Of a stretch of DNA of 64,000 nucleotides, positions 35,046 through 43,621 are shown piece by piece. The DNA is taken from contig CAUWLL010000005.1 in NCBI GenBank assembly GCA_963559605.1, positions 1 to 64,000 of the forward strand, given 5' to 3'. A program made the position numbers and the translations under genes. Numbering within the stretch: position 1 is the stretch's first letter; each line of letters starts with the position of its first letter. This DNA comes from Dorea_D sp963559605 (GTDB taxonomy: Bacteria; Bacillota; Clostridia; Lachnospirales; Lachnospiraceae). The notes beneath the pieces were generated by a model that had not been told where the DNA came from, searched no databases, and saw only the letters and a list, made by a program, of their open reading frames with translations.

Positions 35046-35502
35046 CCATCAGGTCATCCCCGTCTGCCGCCGTAGTCGCCAGCATATCACATCTTTCATT
35101 CTGGGCATGTCCGTCATGACCTTTTACCCAGATAAATGTCACCCTATGAGGTTCTTTCGCCTGAAGCAGACGCTTCCACAGATCCACGTTTTTCACCGGC
35201 TCATTCTTTCCCCGTTTCCAGCCTTTTTTCAGCCATCCGTCAATCCAATGCTGATTAAACGCATCCACCACATACTTAGAATCCGAATAAAGCTCCACCT
35301 CGCAAGGGCGGTTTAAAGCTTCCAGTCCTGCGATCACTGCCATCAGCTCCATCCGGTTATTCGTTGTCTTAACATAGCCTTGAGACAGTTCTTTTGTGTG
35401 AAGGTTTCCCTTGGAATCTACATACTCAAGGACGGTTCCGTATCCTCCCGGTCCGTCCGGGTTCCCTCTCGCCGCTCCGTCTGTATAAATATTGACACGC
35501 AT
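35023..35502 (-). CDS. rnhA: Ribonuclease HI
   Basis: A protein of 159 residues with the RNase HI core: IYTDGAARGNPDGPGGYG (first Asp), NNRMELMAVIAGLEAL (Glu), LYSDSKYVVDA (second Asp), and WVKGHDGHAQNERCD (His loop and last Asp). All four catalytic acids are present. It cleaves RNA in RNA:DNA hybrids. It starts one base after mogA ends, with AAAGGAGAG upstream. Confidence 0.96.
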   Translation of the reverse strand: MRVNIYTDGAARGNPDGPGGYGTVLEYVDSKGNLHTKELSQGYVKTTNNRMELMAVIAGLEALNRPCEVELYSDSKYVVDAFNQHWIDGWLKKGWKRGKNEPVKNVDLWKRLLQAKEPHRVTFIWVKGHDGHAQNERCDMLATTAADGDDLMVDEGAGV

Positions 35503-35503
35503 C

Positions 35504-35974
35504 TTATGCCTCTCCTTTGATCACTTCTACTCCATGAACCAGCTCCGGCAGAAGATACCCAAGACACTCTTTTACAGCTCCTGCCTTTCCCGGAAGATTC
35601 ACGATCAGTGACTTCCCTCTGATCCCGGCTGTCCCTCTGTTTAACATAGAACGTTTTGTAAGCTGCATCATATGCATACGCATCGCTTCCGGAATCCCCA
35701 GAATACTTTTTTCAATAATATCCGTCGTTGCCTCCGGCGTACAATCCTCCGGTCCACAGCCGGCGCCTCCGGTTGTAAGGATCAAATCCGCAACCTGACC
35801 ATCCGACAATCTCTGCATGATCGTAGACAGCACCTTACGATCCAGCGGAACCGCCTGTGCAAATACTACCTGTAATCCGGCTTCTTCCACAAGCTGCCGA
35901 ATGACTGCACCGCTTTTATCTTCTTCCTGTTTTCTATATACTTCCGTACTTGCTGTAAGAATTGCAACTTTCAT
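35504..35974 (-). CDS. MogA/MoaB-family molybdopterin biosynthesis protein
   Basis: A protein of 156 residues of the MoCF fold: LILTTGGAGCGPEDCTPEAT is the nucleotide/molybdopterin motif, and LIVNLPGKAGAVKECL is the end motif. Members adenylylate molybdopterin before metal insertion. No other molybdenum cofactor gene is nearby; the pairing with rnhA looks incidental. GGAGG precedes the ATG at 35974. Confidence 0.88.
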   Translation of the reverse strand: MKVAILTASTEVYRKQEEDKSGAVIRQLVEEAGLQVVFAQAVPLDRKVLSTIMQRLSDGQVADLILTTGGAGCGPEDCTPEATTDIIEKSILGIPEAMRMHMMQLTKRSMLNRGTAGIRGKSLIVNLPGKAGAVKECLGYLLPELVHGVEVIKGEA

Positions 35975-36017
35975 TGTAGTACCTCCAATGTTTCTCTGAT
36001 GTTATAGTCTCTTTCCC

Positions 36018-36064
36018 TTTTATTAACTGTCCAGACTGTCCTCCAAGCTGAACAGTTAATAAAA
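36018..36064. repeat. 13-bp inverted repeat between spoIVA and mogA
   Basis: TTTTATTAACTGT (36018-36030) and ACAGTTAATAAAA (36052-36064) pair perfectly around 21 bases. It may stop spoIVA transcripts, although a U-run follows only on the plus strand, so a protein-binding site is also possible. Confidence 0.5.
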
Positions 36065-36095
36065 TTTTACCCCTTTTCACCGAAGAATGCAATCC

Positions 36096-37568
36096 TTAAA
36101 TAATAATGCATACCATTCCGCCGTTACTGTCATTTACAATCTTCTGCATCGTATCCTGTAATTTCACCTGGCTCTCATCATTGATCATAGACATCTTATT
36201 CCGCATTCCGTCCATCACCAGTTCTTCTACAGATTTTCCGAAAATATTCGTTCCCCAGATCCCCTCCTCACTTTTTCCTTTCTCTTTAATATAACCGAGC
36301 AGATCCTGCGCCTGTTGTTCACTTCCCACAATAGGAGCGATCTCTGTCTCGATCTTCGCCCGGATCAAATGAATGGAAGGCGCTTCCGAATGGATTTTTA
36401 CTCCGTATTTATTTCCCTGCTTGATCAGTTCAGGCTCATTCAGAAGAATCTCCTCTTTTTTCGGGCTTACCACACCATAGCCACGCATTTTCACGGCAGA
36501 AAAAGCATCCTTAACCCCTTCATACTCCTCTTTTAACCGGGACAGCTCCTTCATAGCCGCGATCAATTCATACTGCCCTGCGATAGATGTCCCCGTGATC
36601 TCACTCAGCATCTCATAGTAAAACTGCTCTGCAATCTGAACCCGGATCTTCACACACCCGGTATCCATTTCAATATGCTCTACTTTGATTTCCTCTATGT
36701 ATGGACTCTCTGCGTGAAGGGACACAGAAACAGCGTCTTTAATCTCCCGAAACTGCTCCATGATCTCCCGGATATGAGCCAGCAGATCCTGCTTGATGCT
36801 GTGCTCCCTCGGAAGCATTTCCACCCATTTGGGCACGAAAAACTGTACCTCGGAAATGGGAAACTCATACAAAACAGCTTCCATCACTCGGTAAATATCC
36901 TCTTCTTTTAACTGCTCGCAGTTTACAGGCAGCGCTTTCACGCCGTATGCCGCTTCTATCTCCCGGGCAATTCTTTTCGCTTCCTCTCCATATGGTTTTT
37001 TAGAATTTACCAACACTACAAAAGGCTTCCCGATACTCTGCAATTCCCGAATGGTCTTTTCTTCCGGCTCTCTGTAGCTGTCTCTGTCAATCTCCCCGAT
37101 ACTTCCGTCTGTGGTCACAACTACGCCGATGGTGGCGTGGTCATGGATCACTTTCCTTGTTCCGATACTTGCCGCCTTAGTAAATGGAATTTCGTGATCA
37201 AACCACGGTGTCTTTACCATCCTCTCTTCCTGTCCCTCCACGTGTCCGGAGGCTCCGTCCACCATATACCCCACACAGTCGATCAGACGGATCTTTACCG
37301 ACGTATCTTCACTCATGCGGATCTCTGCCGCCTCTTTCGGAACAAACTTCGGTTCTGTTGTCATGATCGTCCGGCCGGAAGCGGACTGTGGCAGTTCGTC
37401 TTTTGTCCGTTCCGACATATGCTCATCTTCCATATGAGGGAGTACCATCACATCCATGAATCGTTTGATAAAGGTAGATTTTCCTGTTCTTACCGGCCCT
37501 ACCACTCCTATGTATATCTCTCCGTTTGTCCTTGCTTTTATATCGCTGTATAATTGAAACGTATTCAT
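36096..37568 (-). CDS. spoIVA: Stage IV sporulation protein A (spore coat morphogenetic ATPase)
   Basis: A protein of 490 residues, the usual length. Walker A GPVRTGKSTFIKRFM near residue 24, a central domain and the conserved C-terminal end GMVCIII. In the family SpoIVA polymerises with ATP hydrolysis into the basement layer of the spore coat in the mother cell. ATG at 37568 preceded by AAGGGGG. A CATACATT sequence 29 bases upstream (minus strand, 37604-37597) resembles a sigma E -10, as expected for this gene, but the -35 match is poor. It lies near gpsA/der/plsY, a common Clostridia arrangement. Confidence 0.97.
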   Translation of the reverse strand: MNTFQLYSDIKARTNGEIYIGVVGPVRTGKSTFIKRFMDVMVLPHMEDEHMSERTKDELPQSASGRTIMTTEPKFVPKEAAEIRMSEDTSVKIRLIDCVGYMVDGASGHVEGQEERMVKTPWFDHEIPFTKAASIGTRKVIHDHATIGVVVTTDGSIGEIDRDSYREPEEKTIRELQSIGKPFVVLVNSKKPYGEEAKRIAREIEAAYGVKALPVNCEQLKEEDIYRVMEAVLYEFPISEVQFFVPKWVEMLPREHSIKQDLLAHIREIMEQFREIKDAVSVSLHAESPYIEEIKVEHIEMDTGCVKIRVQIAEQFYYEMLSEITGTSIAGQYELIAAMKELSRLKEEYEGVKDAFSAVKMRGYGVVSPKKEEILLNEPELIKQGNKYGVKIHSEAPSIHLIRAKIETEIAPIVGSEQQAQDLLGYIKEKGKSEEGIWGTNIFGKSVEELVMDGMRNKMSMINDESQVKLQDTMQKIVNDSNGGMVCIII

Positions 37569-37634
37569 TCTAATACCCCCTTGCTATGCTGATAACAATG
37601 TATGCATTAGCAATGAGTGTTTAGAACCTCTGTT

Positions 37635-38054
37635 TCAGATTTCGCTGTATAAGAGCTTTGCTCCTTGAGCCAGCGCAATTTTACAAATGTGTATACAGGC
37701 GTTAAGCTCCTCTAATATCTCCTGCCTTCTTACCAAAACTCCCTCTTGTTCTCTCCATCTTCTGCCCAGCTCCCCTGTCAGATAGAACTCCTCCGGGGAA
37801 TAGGAAAACAGATGCCTCCACTGCTCCATGATCTTCTGGAACTTTGCAATTTCTTTTCGGTCGATCACCGAAAAACCGCCCTCCAGAAAGCCTGCCACCT
37901 GTTTTTTCCCATTCCACCTCGTGTCGATCCACATCAGACTATCTTTCATATAGCAAAATAAAAGATGGGACAAAAACACTCTGTCCATATCGATCCACAG
38001 ATTTTCCTCCTTATCCTCTCTTGTGATCACTACTAATTGATGTGCCAATACCAT
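37635..38054 (-). CDS. Unknown protein of 139 residues under a probable Spo0A-box promoter
   Basis: Starts at ATG 38054 after AAGGAGG; the frame is open 22 codons further upstream but that part covers the promoter. No signal peptide, no membrane segment and no family I recognise. The first half is mixed (LWIDMDRVFLSHLLFCYMKD, WIDTRWNGKKQVAGFLEGGF), the second half helical (FQKIMEQWRHLF, then RRQEILEELNACIHICKIAL). Tryptophan is frequent. It sits between spoIVA and a Spo0A-like regulator gene. Three 0A-box-like sites precede its promoter, suggesting a sporulation-associated role; the function is unknown. Confidence 0.75.
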   Translation of the reverse strand: MVLAHQLVVITREDKEENLWIDMDRVFLSHLLFCYMKDSLMWIDTRWNGKKQVAGFLEGGFSVIDRKEIAKFQKIMEQWRHLFSYSPEEFYLTGELGRRWREQEGVLVRRQEILEELNACIHICKIALAQGAKLLYSEI

Positions 38055-38095
38055 CTCTGCTTCCTCCTTCTCATTTCTTTTTCTCGGCGAACAGT

Positions 38096-38173
38096 AGCAT
38101 AACACAAGATAAGTTCCCAAATCTTTCGATAATCTTTTTTATTTTTCGACAGTTATCGACCGATTTTTCGACT
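38096..38173 (-). promoter_or_regulatory. Promoter region with three Spo0A-box-like sites
   Basis: On the minus strand TGTCGAA (38151-38145, perfect TGNCGAA), AGTCGAA (38173-38167, one mismatch) and TATCGAA (38131-38125, one mismatch) have the same orientation, with starts 22 and 20 bases apart, about two helical turns. A -10-like TATGCT (38101-38096) follows; the nearest box abuts the poor -35 (AGATTT). This is the geometry of a Spo0A-activated promoter for the 139-residue gene. Confidence 0.6.
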
Positions 38174-38184
38174 GAAAAACACCG

Positions 38185-38979
38185 CTACCATTTGTATTTC
38201 CCAATCACTTTTTCTGCCATCCATTTCATAAATTTTGTATTGGTCGGACGCCCCGTATCCGTTTTCCACTCCCCGTCATAGTTTCGACATACCTGCTCCA
38301 TATTTTGGGTTGTCCATACTTTCTCGATAACTCCCCTGATATTTCGTTCCACGTTCCCTGTATTCGTAGCAAATTTTTCCGCAATATAGGGATACAGTTC
38401 TTTCGTCGTACTGACAGATGTCCTGCCCGACATCACAAGGTAGAAGATTCCCTCTTCCAGATAACTGGTGCCGTGTACACACCGGGGAAATCCAATGGCT
38501 TCCAGTTCACACCGAATCCTTTTCTGGTAAACGCCCGTCAGCGAATGCCGATGCCTCTCCTCGCTTGGAACCTCCCCTTTCCCCGATTCTTTTCGGTACG
38601 GTCCGCACAGTTCAATAATCGTCAGCGGAATGTCCAGAGAATAATCAATGGCGCTTTTGGAACAGATGTAGTCTGCTCCCATAATCCGCAGCGGTTCATA
38701 CAGTCTTTTCGATATGATGCTTGTAACTACTACGACAAACGGCTTTTGGATGTTCATTCCCCTTATACGCTCCAACAAAAGTAATCCGCTGCCGCCCCCG
38801 ATCTCCAGCCCCAGGATCAGCACGTCGACCGTTGTATTTTTCAAAAGTTCAACCGCTTCATCCTCTGCCTCACATTCTGCCGTCAGCCGGAGTATCGGAT
38901 GCTCTTTCATAAGTCTCCGGTATTCTGCCCTCACATCACCTTCCTCCACGATCATTACTTTAATTTCAGCCTTTTTCAT
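38185..38979 (-). CDS. Spo0A-like regulator with a degenerate receiver domain
   Basis: A protein of 264 residues. Residues 1-125 have the receiver fold, but the phospho-acceptor position (in VDVLILGLEIGGGSG) is Gly57 instead of Asp, and the usual Asp-Asp metal pair is Glu12-Glu13. The conserved Thr86 and Lys108 remain. Residues 145-262 match the Spo0A DNA-binding domain: ELYPYIAEKFATNTGNVERN, then IRGVIEKVW and the RPTNTKFMKWMAEKV end. So it is a Spo0A paralogue unlikely to be controlled by ordinary phosphorylation. GGGGAGG precedes the ATG. It is separated from gpsA by a terminator. The gene downstream has 0A-like boxes. Confidence 0.85.
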   Translation of the reverse strand: MKKAEIKVMIVEEGDVRAEYRRLMKEHPILRLTAECEAEDEAVELLKNTTVDVLILGLEIGGGSGLLLLERIRGMNIQKPFVVVVTSIISKRLYEPLRIMGADYICSKSAIDYSLDIPLTIIELCGPYRKESGKGEVPSEERHRHSLTGVYQKRIRCELEAIGFPRCVHGTSYLEEGIFYLVMSGRTSVSTTKELYPYIAEKFATNTGNVERNIRGVIEKVWTTQNMEQVCRNYDGEWKTDTGRPTNTKFMKWMAEKVIGKYKW

Positions 38980-39051
38980 TTTAAAAACCTCCCCTTTGAC
39001 CTCCCATCAATGAAACCTACTTTTATTTTAGCAAAAATCACTGTTTTCCGC

Positions 39052-39093
39052 AAAAAAATACACCTTATTTCTGAAAATAAGATGTATTTTAAG
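39052..39093 (-). terminator. Terminator of the der-plsY-gpsA unit
   Basis: On the minus strand AAAATACATCTTATTT pairs with AAATAAGGTGTATTTT (one mismatch) and runs into TTTTTTT. Confidence 0.85.
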
Positions 39094-39125
39094 TACTTAT
39101 CATATAAATCTTACAAAACTGCTCT

Positions 39126-40139
39126 CTAATTCTGCCATGGCAATGCAAGATGCTCTGCTTTACTGTCCCGGAGCATCAATTCATTGACTGCCTCTTTCGG
39201 GTCTTTTCCGCCGAACAGCACTTCGTTTACTTTATCGATGATCGGAAGAGAAATATTGTATTTCTTCCCAAGCTTTGCCGCAGCCTTCGCAGAATATACG
39301 CCTTCTACAACCATCTTTACTTCTTCCATGGCTTCTTCCATGGATTTTCCCTGTCCCATGAGATAGCCTGCTTTACGGTTCCGGCTGTGGACGCTGGCGC
39401 ATGTTACGATCAAATCTCCGATACCGGTAAGACCATTGAACGTATCGATAGCGCCCCCCATAGCAACGCCGAGTCTGGATATTTCTGCGATACCTCTCGT
39501 AATAAGCGCCGCCTTCGTATTATCTCCGTAGCCCATTCCGTCTGCTATACCTGCTGCCAGGGCAATGACATTTTTCAAAGAACCGCCAAGTTCCATACCA
39601 AGCATATCCGGACTTGTATACACACGGAACACTTCATTCATAAACATTTTCTGTAAATACGCCGCCGTCTCTTCTTTCTTTGCGCCGATCACAACCGTTG
39701 TCGGAAGCCCCCTTCCCACTTCTTCTGCATGGCTGGGGCCTGACAGAACGGTCACTACCGCCTGCGGAATCTCCTCTTCGATCTGCTGTGACAGCGTCAT
39801 TAAAGTATCTTCCTCAATTCCCTTTGCCACATCCACAATAATCTGGCCCTCTGTCACAAACGGTTTCATTTTACGCGCAGTCCCTCGTGTAAACGCCGAC
39901 GGCACTGCCAGCACAAGGAAATCTTTACCCTTTACACCCTCTTCCAGGTTTGACGTAAAGATCATATCATCGGGAATCCTTACACCCGGAAGTTTTGTCT
40001 TATGCTCCCGCTCTTCAGACAGCATCTTTACTTCATCCTCGTTGATCGACCACACCGTGATAGAGTGTCCGTTTTTGTGAAGCAGAAGGGCTAAAGCAGT
40101 TCCCCAGCTCCCTGCTCCGATCACACCTACTTTTGCCAT
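39126..40139 (-). CDS. gpsA: Glycerol-3-phosphate dehydrogenase [NAD(P)+]
   Basis: A protein of 337 residues. N-terminal Rossmann motif GVIGAGSWGTALALLLHKNG, VLSGPSHAEEVGRG in the middle, and GSLKNVIALAAGIADGMGYG carrying the catalytic lysine. It makes sn-glycerol 3-phosphate from dihydroxyacetone phosphate, the substrate of PlsY encoded just upstream. AGGAGG before the ATG at 40139. Confidence 0.97.
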   Translation of the reverse strand: MAKVGVIGAGSWGTALALLLHKNGHSITVWSINEDEVKMLSEEREHKTKLPGVRIPDDMIFTSNLEEGVKGKDFLVLAVPSAFTRGTARKMKPFVTEGQIIVDVAKGIEEDTLMTLSQQIEEEIPQAVVTVLSGPSHAEEVGRGLPTTVVIGAKKEETAAYLQKMFMNEVFRVYTSPDMLGMELGGSLKNVIALAAGIADGMGYGDNTKAALITRGIAEISRLGVAMGGAIDTFNGLTGIGDLIVTCASVHSRNRKAGYLMGQGKSMEEAMEEVKMVVEGVYSAKAAAKLGKKYNISLPIIDKVNEVLFGGKDPKEAVNELMLRDSKAEHLALPWQN

Positions 40140-40160
40140 AATAATTTCCTCCTGATATGA

Positions 40161-40808
40161 TTATTTTTTATGCTTGCCTACGCTTAATTTGTTCTCCGTA
40201 CCGGACAGTAAGCGTTTTATATTCTCTCTGTGTTTATAAAATGCCAGAACCATAAGAAATGCGGCTACTGCGTACATCTCATACAACGCCCCGGATGGCA
40301 TTCCAAACTTTCCCATCTGTCCATAAATTACAATCTCTGTAAAATAGATGACAACCACTACCAGTGACCCAAGAGAAACATATTTTGTAATTCCTACAAC
40401 GCCTACAAACGCGATCAGACAGACGAGCACCATCCAAAGATTGACTGTGCTGATCAAAAGCCCTGCCGTTGCCGCGATCCCTTTTCCTCCTTTGAATCTC
40501 ATATAAAACGGGAAGTTATGTCCCAAAATAACGCCCATACCAGTATATAATTTAAGAAGGGGGAATATATCTGCTTTCATCTCTCCATATATCAGGTAGA
40601 CTGTCAAAACCGCAAACACACATTTAAAACAGTCCCCCAGAAATGTCACGGCGCCTGCTTTCCACCCCATCGTTCTAAGGGCATTAGTCGTTCCCGCGTT
40701 TCCGCTCCCTTCCTGTCTGATGTCCACATGATGCAGTTTCCCATAGATGTAGCCTGTCTGTAATAATCCGAAAACATAGCCAATCATCACGCATATGAAA
40801 CGCTCCAT
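40161..40808 (-). CDS. plsY: Glycerol-3-phosphate acyltransferase PlsY
   Basis: A protein of 215 residues with about five membrane segments. The family motifs GSGNAGTTNALRTMG, the GHNFPFYMRFKGGKGIAAT loop and KYVSLGSL are present. It transfers the acyl group from acyl-phosphate to glycerol 3-phosphate, the first step of phospholipid synthesis. Its start is 2 bases after der and it is followed by gpsA, which supplies its substrate. Confidence 0.96.
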   Translation of the reverse strand: MERFICVMIGYVFGLLQTGYIYGKLHHVDIRQEGSGNAGTTNALRTMGWKAGAVTFLGDCFKCVFAVLTVYLIYGEMKADIFPLLKLYTGMGVILGHNFPFYMRFKGGKGIAATAGLLISTVNLWMVLVCLIAFVGVVGITKYVSLGSLVVVVIYFTEIVIYGQMGKFGMPSGALYEMYAVAAFLMVLAFYKHRENIKRLLSGTENKLSVGKHKK

Positions 40809-40810
40809 CG

Positions 40811-42139
40811 TTACTGATCCTTCTCCTTTCTCTCTCTGATGAAAAATTTCAGAGAGGTGCCTTTAAAACCAAAGGCTTCCCTAATCTTATTTTCCAAATA
40901 TCTGGTATAAGAAAAATGCATAAGCTCCTTATCATTGACAAAAATAACAAAAGTCGGCGGTTTTACAGCCACCTGCGTAATATAGTAAAGTTTCAGACGC
41001 TTTCCTTTATCTGACGGTGGCTGCTGCATGGCAACTGCCTCTGACATGATCTCGTTCAACACACCTGTTGCAACTCGAAGCGTCTGGTTTTCAATCACCA
41101 TGTCGATGACATCGTAAAGCTTCGTAAGACGCTGTCCCGTGTGCGCAGATACGTACATGATCTCTGCATAGGGCATGAAAGAGAGTACTCTTCGCACTTC
41201 CTTCTCATATTCTCTCATGGTTTTGTCGTTCTTCTCGATCGCATCCCACTTATTCACGACTATAACGATTCCCTTGCCTCTTTCATGGGCGATTCCGGCA
41301 ATCTTCGCATCCTGCTCTGTCACGCCTTCCATCGCGTCGATCACGATGAGCACCACATCCGCGCGCTCCACCGCCGTCACGGTACGGATAATACTGTACC
41401 GCTCCAGCTCTTCTTTGATCTTATTCTTGCGGCGAAGCCCCGCAGTGTCAATAAACACATACTCTCTTCCGTTATGCACGATCTCTGTGTCAATAGCGTC
41501 TCTGGTCGTTCCTGCAATATCAGATACAATGACACGCTCTTCTCCCACCAGCTTGTTGATGATGGAAGATTTTCCCACATTTGGCTTTCCTACGATGGCA
41601 ACTCTTGGTCGCTCATCTTCTTCCTCTTCTTCAGAGCCTTCCGGGAAATACTCGGAAACTGCATCCAGCATATCTCCGATTCCAAGCCGTGAAGCTGCCG
41701 AAACCGGATGTGGATCTCCGATACCGAGATTATAAAACTCATACACATCCGGCATGAATTTATCAAAATTATCTACTTTATTTACCACCAGAACTACCGG
41801 TTTCCCGGAACGTCTGAGCATATCTGCAACTTTGGAATCTGCGTCCACGACGCCCTGTCTTACGTCTGTGACAAACAGGATTACATCCGCAGTATCAATG
41901 GCAATCTGCGCCTGTTCCCTCATCTGTGACAGGATAATATCCTTGCTCTCCGGCTCGATACCTCCGGTATCGATCAGCGTAAATTCTTTATCCAGCCAGC
42001 TTGCATCTGCATAAATACGGTCTCTGGTCACTCCCGGAGTGTCCTTTACGATAGAAATCTTCTCTCCTGCCAGCACGTTAAAAAGTGTGGACTTTCCTAC
42101 ATTTGGCCGTCCCACGACGGCTACTACCGGTTTACTCAT
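40811..42139 (-). CDS. der: Ribosome biogenesis GTPase Der
   Basis: A protein of 442 residues with two GTPase domains in tandem (GRPNVGKSTLFN with DTPG and NKVD; GKPNVGKSSIINK with DTAG and NKWD) and a KH-like C-terminal domain. The two-G-domain layout is unique to Der, which acts in 50S subunit maturation. Second gene of the DUF512-der-plsY-gpsA run. Confidence 0.97.
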   Translation of the reverse strand: MSKPVVAVVGRPNVGKSTLFNVLAGEKISIVKDTPGVTRDRIYADASWLDKEFTLIDTGGIEPESKDIILSQMREQAQIAIDTADVILFVTDVRQGVVDADSKVADMLRRSGKPVVLVVNKVDNFDKFMPDVYEFYNLGIGDPHPVSAASRLGIGDMLDAVSEYFPEGSEEEEEDERPRVAIVGKPNVGKSSIINKLVGEERVIVSDIAGTTRDAIDTEIVHNGREYVFIDTAGLRRKNKIKEELERYSIIRTVTAVERADVVLIVIDAMEGVTEQDAKIAGIAHERGKGIVIVVNKWDAIEKNDKTMREYEKEVRRVLSFMPYAEIMYVSAHTGQRLTKLYDVIDMVIENQTLRVATGVLNEIMSEAVAMQQPPSDKGKRLKLYYITQVAVKPPTFVIFVNDKELMHFSYTRYLENKIREAFGFKGTSLKFFIRERKEKDQ

Positions 42140-42165
42140 TGTCTATACTCCTATAAATAATCTTT

Positions 42166-43479
42166 TTATCTTTCACCCAAAACAGCGTCTATAAAGTCTC
42201 GTCCGCTTGATTTTACAATATCTACTTGTACTTGTAAAGTGTCTTTCACCTGCGAAAGCGTCACATCATCCAGAAAGTCCTGTTCCTCCTCCCGAAGCAT
42301 GTTACACGGCAGCAACAGTATTTCGCCTAATTCTTCCCCCTTCAACTGTGCCATCAGATCTCTTCCTGTGATCAGACCGGACACTGTGATCTTCTCTCCA
42401 AAAAAGTCATTCCGAATGGCATACACATGAATACGGCATCCCGGATACTTTTCTTCCATCCGTTCTGCCATGGACAAAATATATGGATAAGCCAGATACC
42501 CGGTAGCTACAGACACTTCCCTCACTCTGTCGTCTCCCTCAAGATCGGCATAAATCTCTTCAAACTCATTGATGAAAAGCCGCAGCATACCGACACCGTT
42601 TTCCAATTGCAGATAGCCGTCATAACGCTCCTCTTCCGGGAGCTCTTCCTCAGCCAGGATATACCACTCATCTCCGGCGTGGATAAAATGGACCCCATGT
42701 TCCTCGAATGCTTTTTCCTGCCATTTATGGATGATGCGAAGCACTTCCTTTGCGTCCTCTTTTGTAAACGGCTCTAATGGATATAATCCGTCCCGGTATT
42801 TGGTAAGTCCCACCGGAACTACCGAAACGCTCTGAAGTCCGGGAGCATATTTTAATAAATCCCGGATACTGCGCTCCAGTTCTTCCCCGTCATTCACACC
42901 TTTACAAAGCACGATCTGTCCATTCATATCGATGCCGCCCTCGTGTAACCTGTCCACCTTCTTAAGCGCCTCTCCGGCAAAACGATTATGGAGCATCTTA
43001 CAGCGAAGCTCCGGATTCGTAGTCTGAAACGAGACATTGATAGGCCCTAAATGATACCGGATGATCCGTTCAATATCATGGTCGCTCATATTCGTAAGCG
43101 TCACGTAATTTCCCTGTAGAAAAGACAGTCTGGAATCATCATCTTTAAAATATAACGTGTCCCTCATTCCTTCCGGCATCTGGTCAATAAAGCAGAACAT
43201 GCACTTATTGCGGCAAGAGCGGTACTCATCCATAAGTCCCTGCTCAAACTCAATTCCCAGATCCTCCTCATAATCCTTCTCGATCTCCAATTCCCACTGT
43301 TCACCGTCCGGCTTTTCAATAAGGAGCGTAAGAAATTCGTCATTTACCATATAATGATAATCAAAGACGTCCTCAACTTCCCTGTCATTGATCGCAAGCA
43401 GCTTATCCCCCGGCTCAATCTCCAGTTCTTCTGCAATACTTCCCGGTAATATATTCTTTATATTATGCACATGATTCAT
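42166..43479 (-). CDS. DUF512 radical SAM-like protein with PDZ-type N-terminus
   Basis: A protein of 437 residues from ATG 43479 (AAAGGA upstream). Residues 5-60 look like a PDZ domain (ILPGSIAEELEIEPGDKLLA). Next is a radical SAM-like domain with CRNKCMFCFIDQMPEGMR (a CxxxCxxC-type cluster site). The C-terminal DUF512 region includes GVHFIHAGDEWYILA and ends GRDFIDAVLG. The family is conserved beside der in Clostridia; its reaction is not known. First gene of the unit. Confidence 0.9.
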   Translation of the reverse strand: MNHVHNIKNILPGSIAEELEIEPGDKLLAINDREVEDVFDYHYMVNDEFLTLLIEKPDGEQWELEIEKDYEEDLGIEFEQGLMDEYRSCRNKCMFCFIDQMPEGMRDTLYFKDDDSRLSFLQGNYVTLTNMSDHDIERIIRYHLGPINVSFQTTNPELRCKMLHNRFAGEALKKVDRLHEGGIDMNGQIVLCKGVNDGEELERSIRDLLKYAPGLQSVSVVPVGLTKYRDGLYPLEPFTKEDAKEVLRIIHKWQEKAFEEHGVHFIHAGDEWYILAEEELPEEERYDGYLQLENGVGMLRLFINEFEEIYADLEGDDRVREVSVATGYLAYPYILSMAERMEEKYPGCRIHVYAIRNDFFGEKITVSGLITGRDLMAQLKGEELGEILLLPCNMLREEEQDFLDDVTLSQVKDTLQVQVDIVKSSGRDFIDAVLGER

Positions 43480-43512
43480 AAAACACTGATTTCCTTTCTT
43501 TTTGACTCTATT

Positions 43513-43542
43513 ATTATAACGTACATACACAAAATAGTCCAA
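43513..43542 (-). promoter_or_regulatory. Probable promoter of the DUF512-der-plsY-gpsA unit
   Basis: On the minus strand TATAAT (43518-43513) with TTGGAC (43542-43537) 18 bases upstream. The -35 is weak. Confidence 0.55.
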
Positions 43543-43550
43543 CCTAAAGA

Positions 43551-43580
43551 TTGACCTTTTATACTAATTAATGCTATAAC
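43551..43580 (+). promoter_or_regulatory. Sigma A promoter of prs
   Basis: TTGACC (43551-43556), an 18-base spacer and TATAAC (43575-43580). Confidence 0.7.
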
Positions 43581-43621
43581 TAATATAAGACTTTTAAAAT
43601 CATACAAATTAGGAGATTATT

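Noticed and set aside
38185..38979. Calling this gene spo0A itself
   Set aside because: True Spo0A keeps the Asp phospho-acceptor and acidic pair; here they are Gly57 and Glu12-Glu13, and no spoIVB is next to it.
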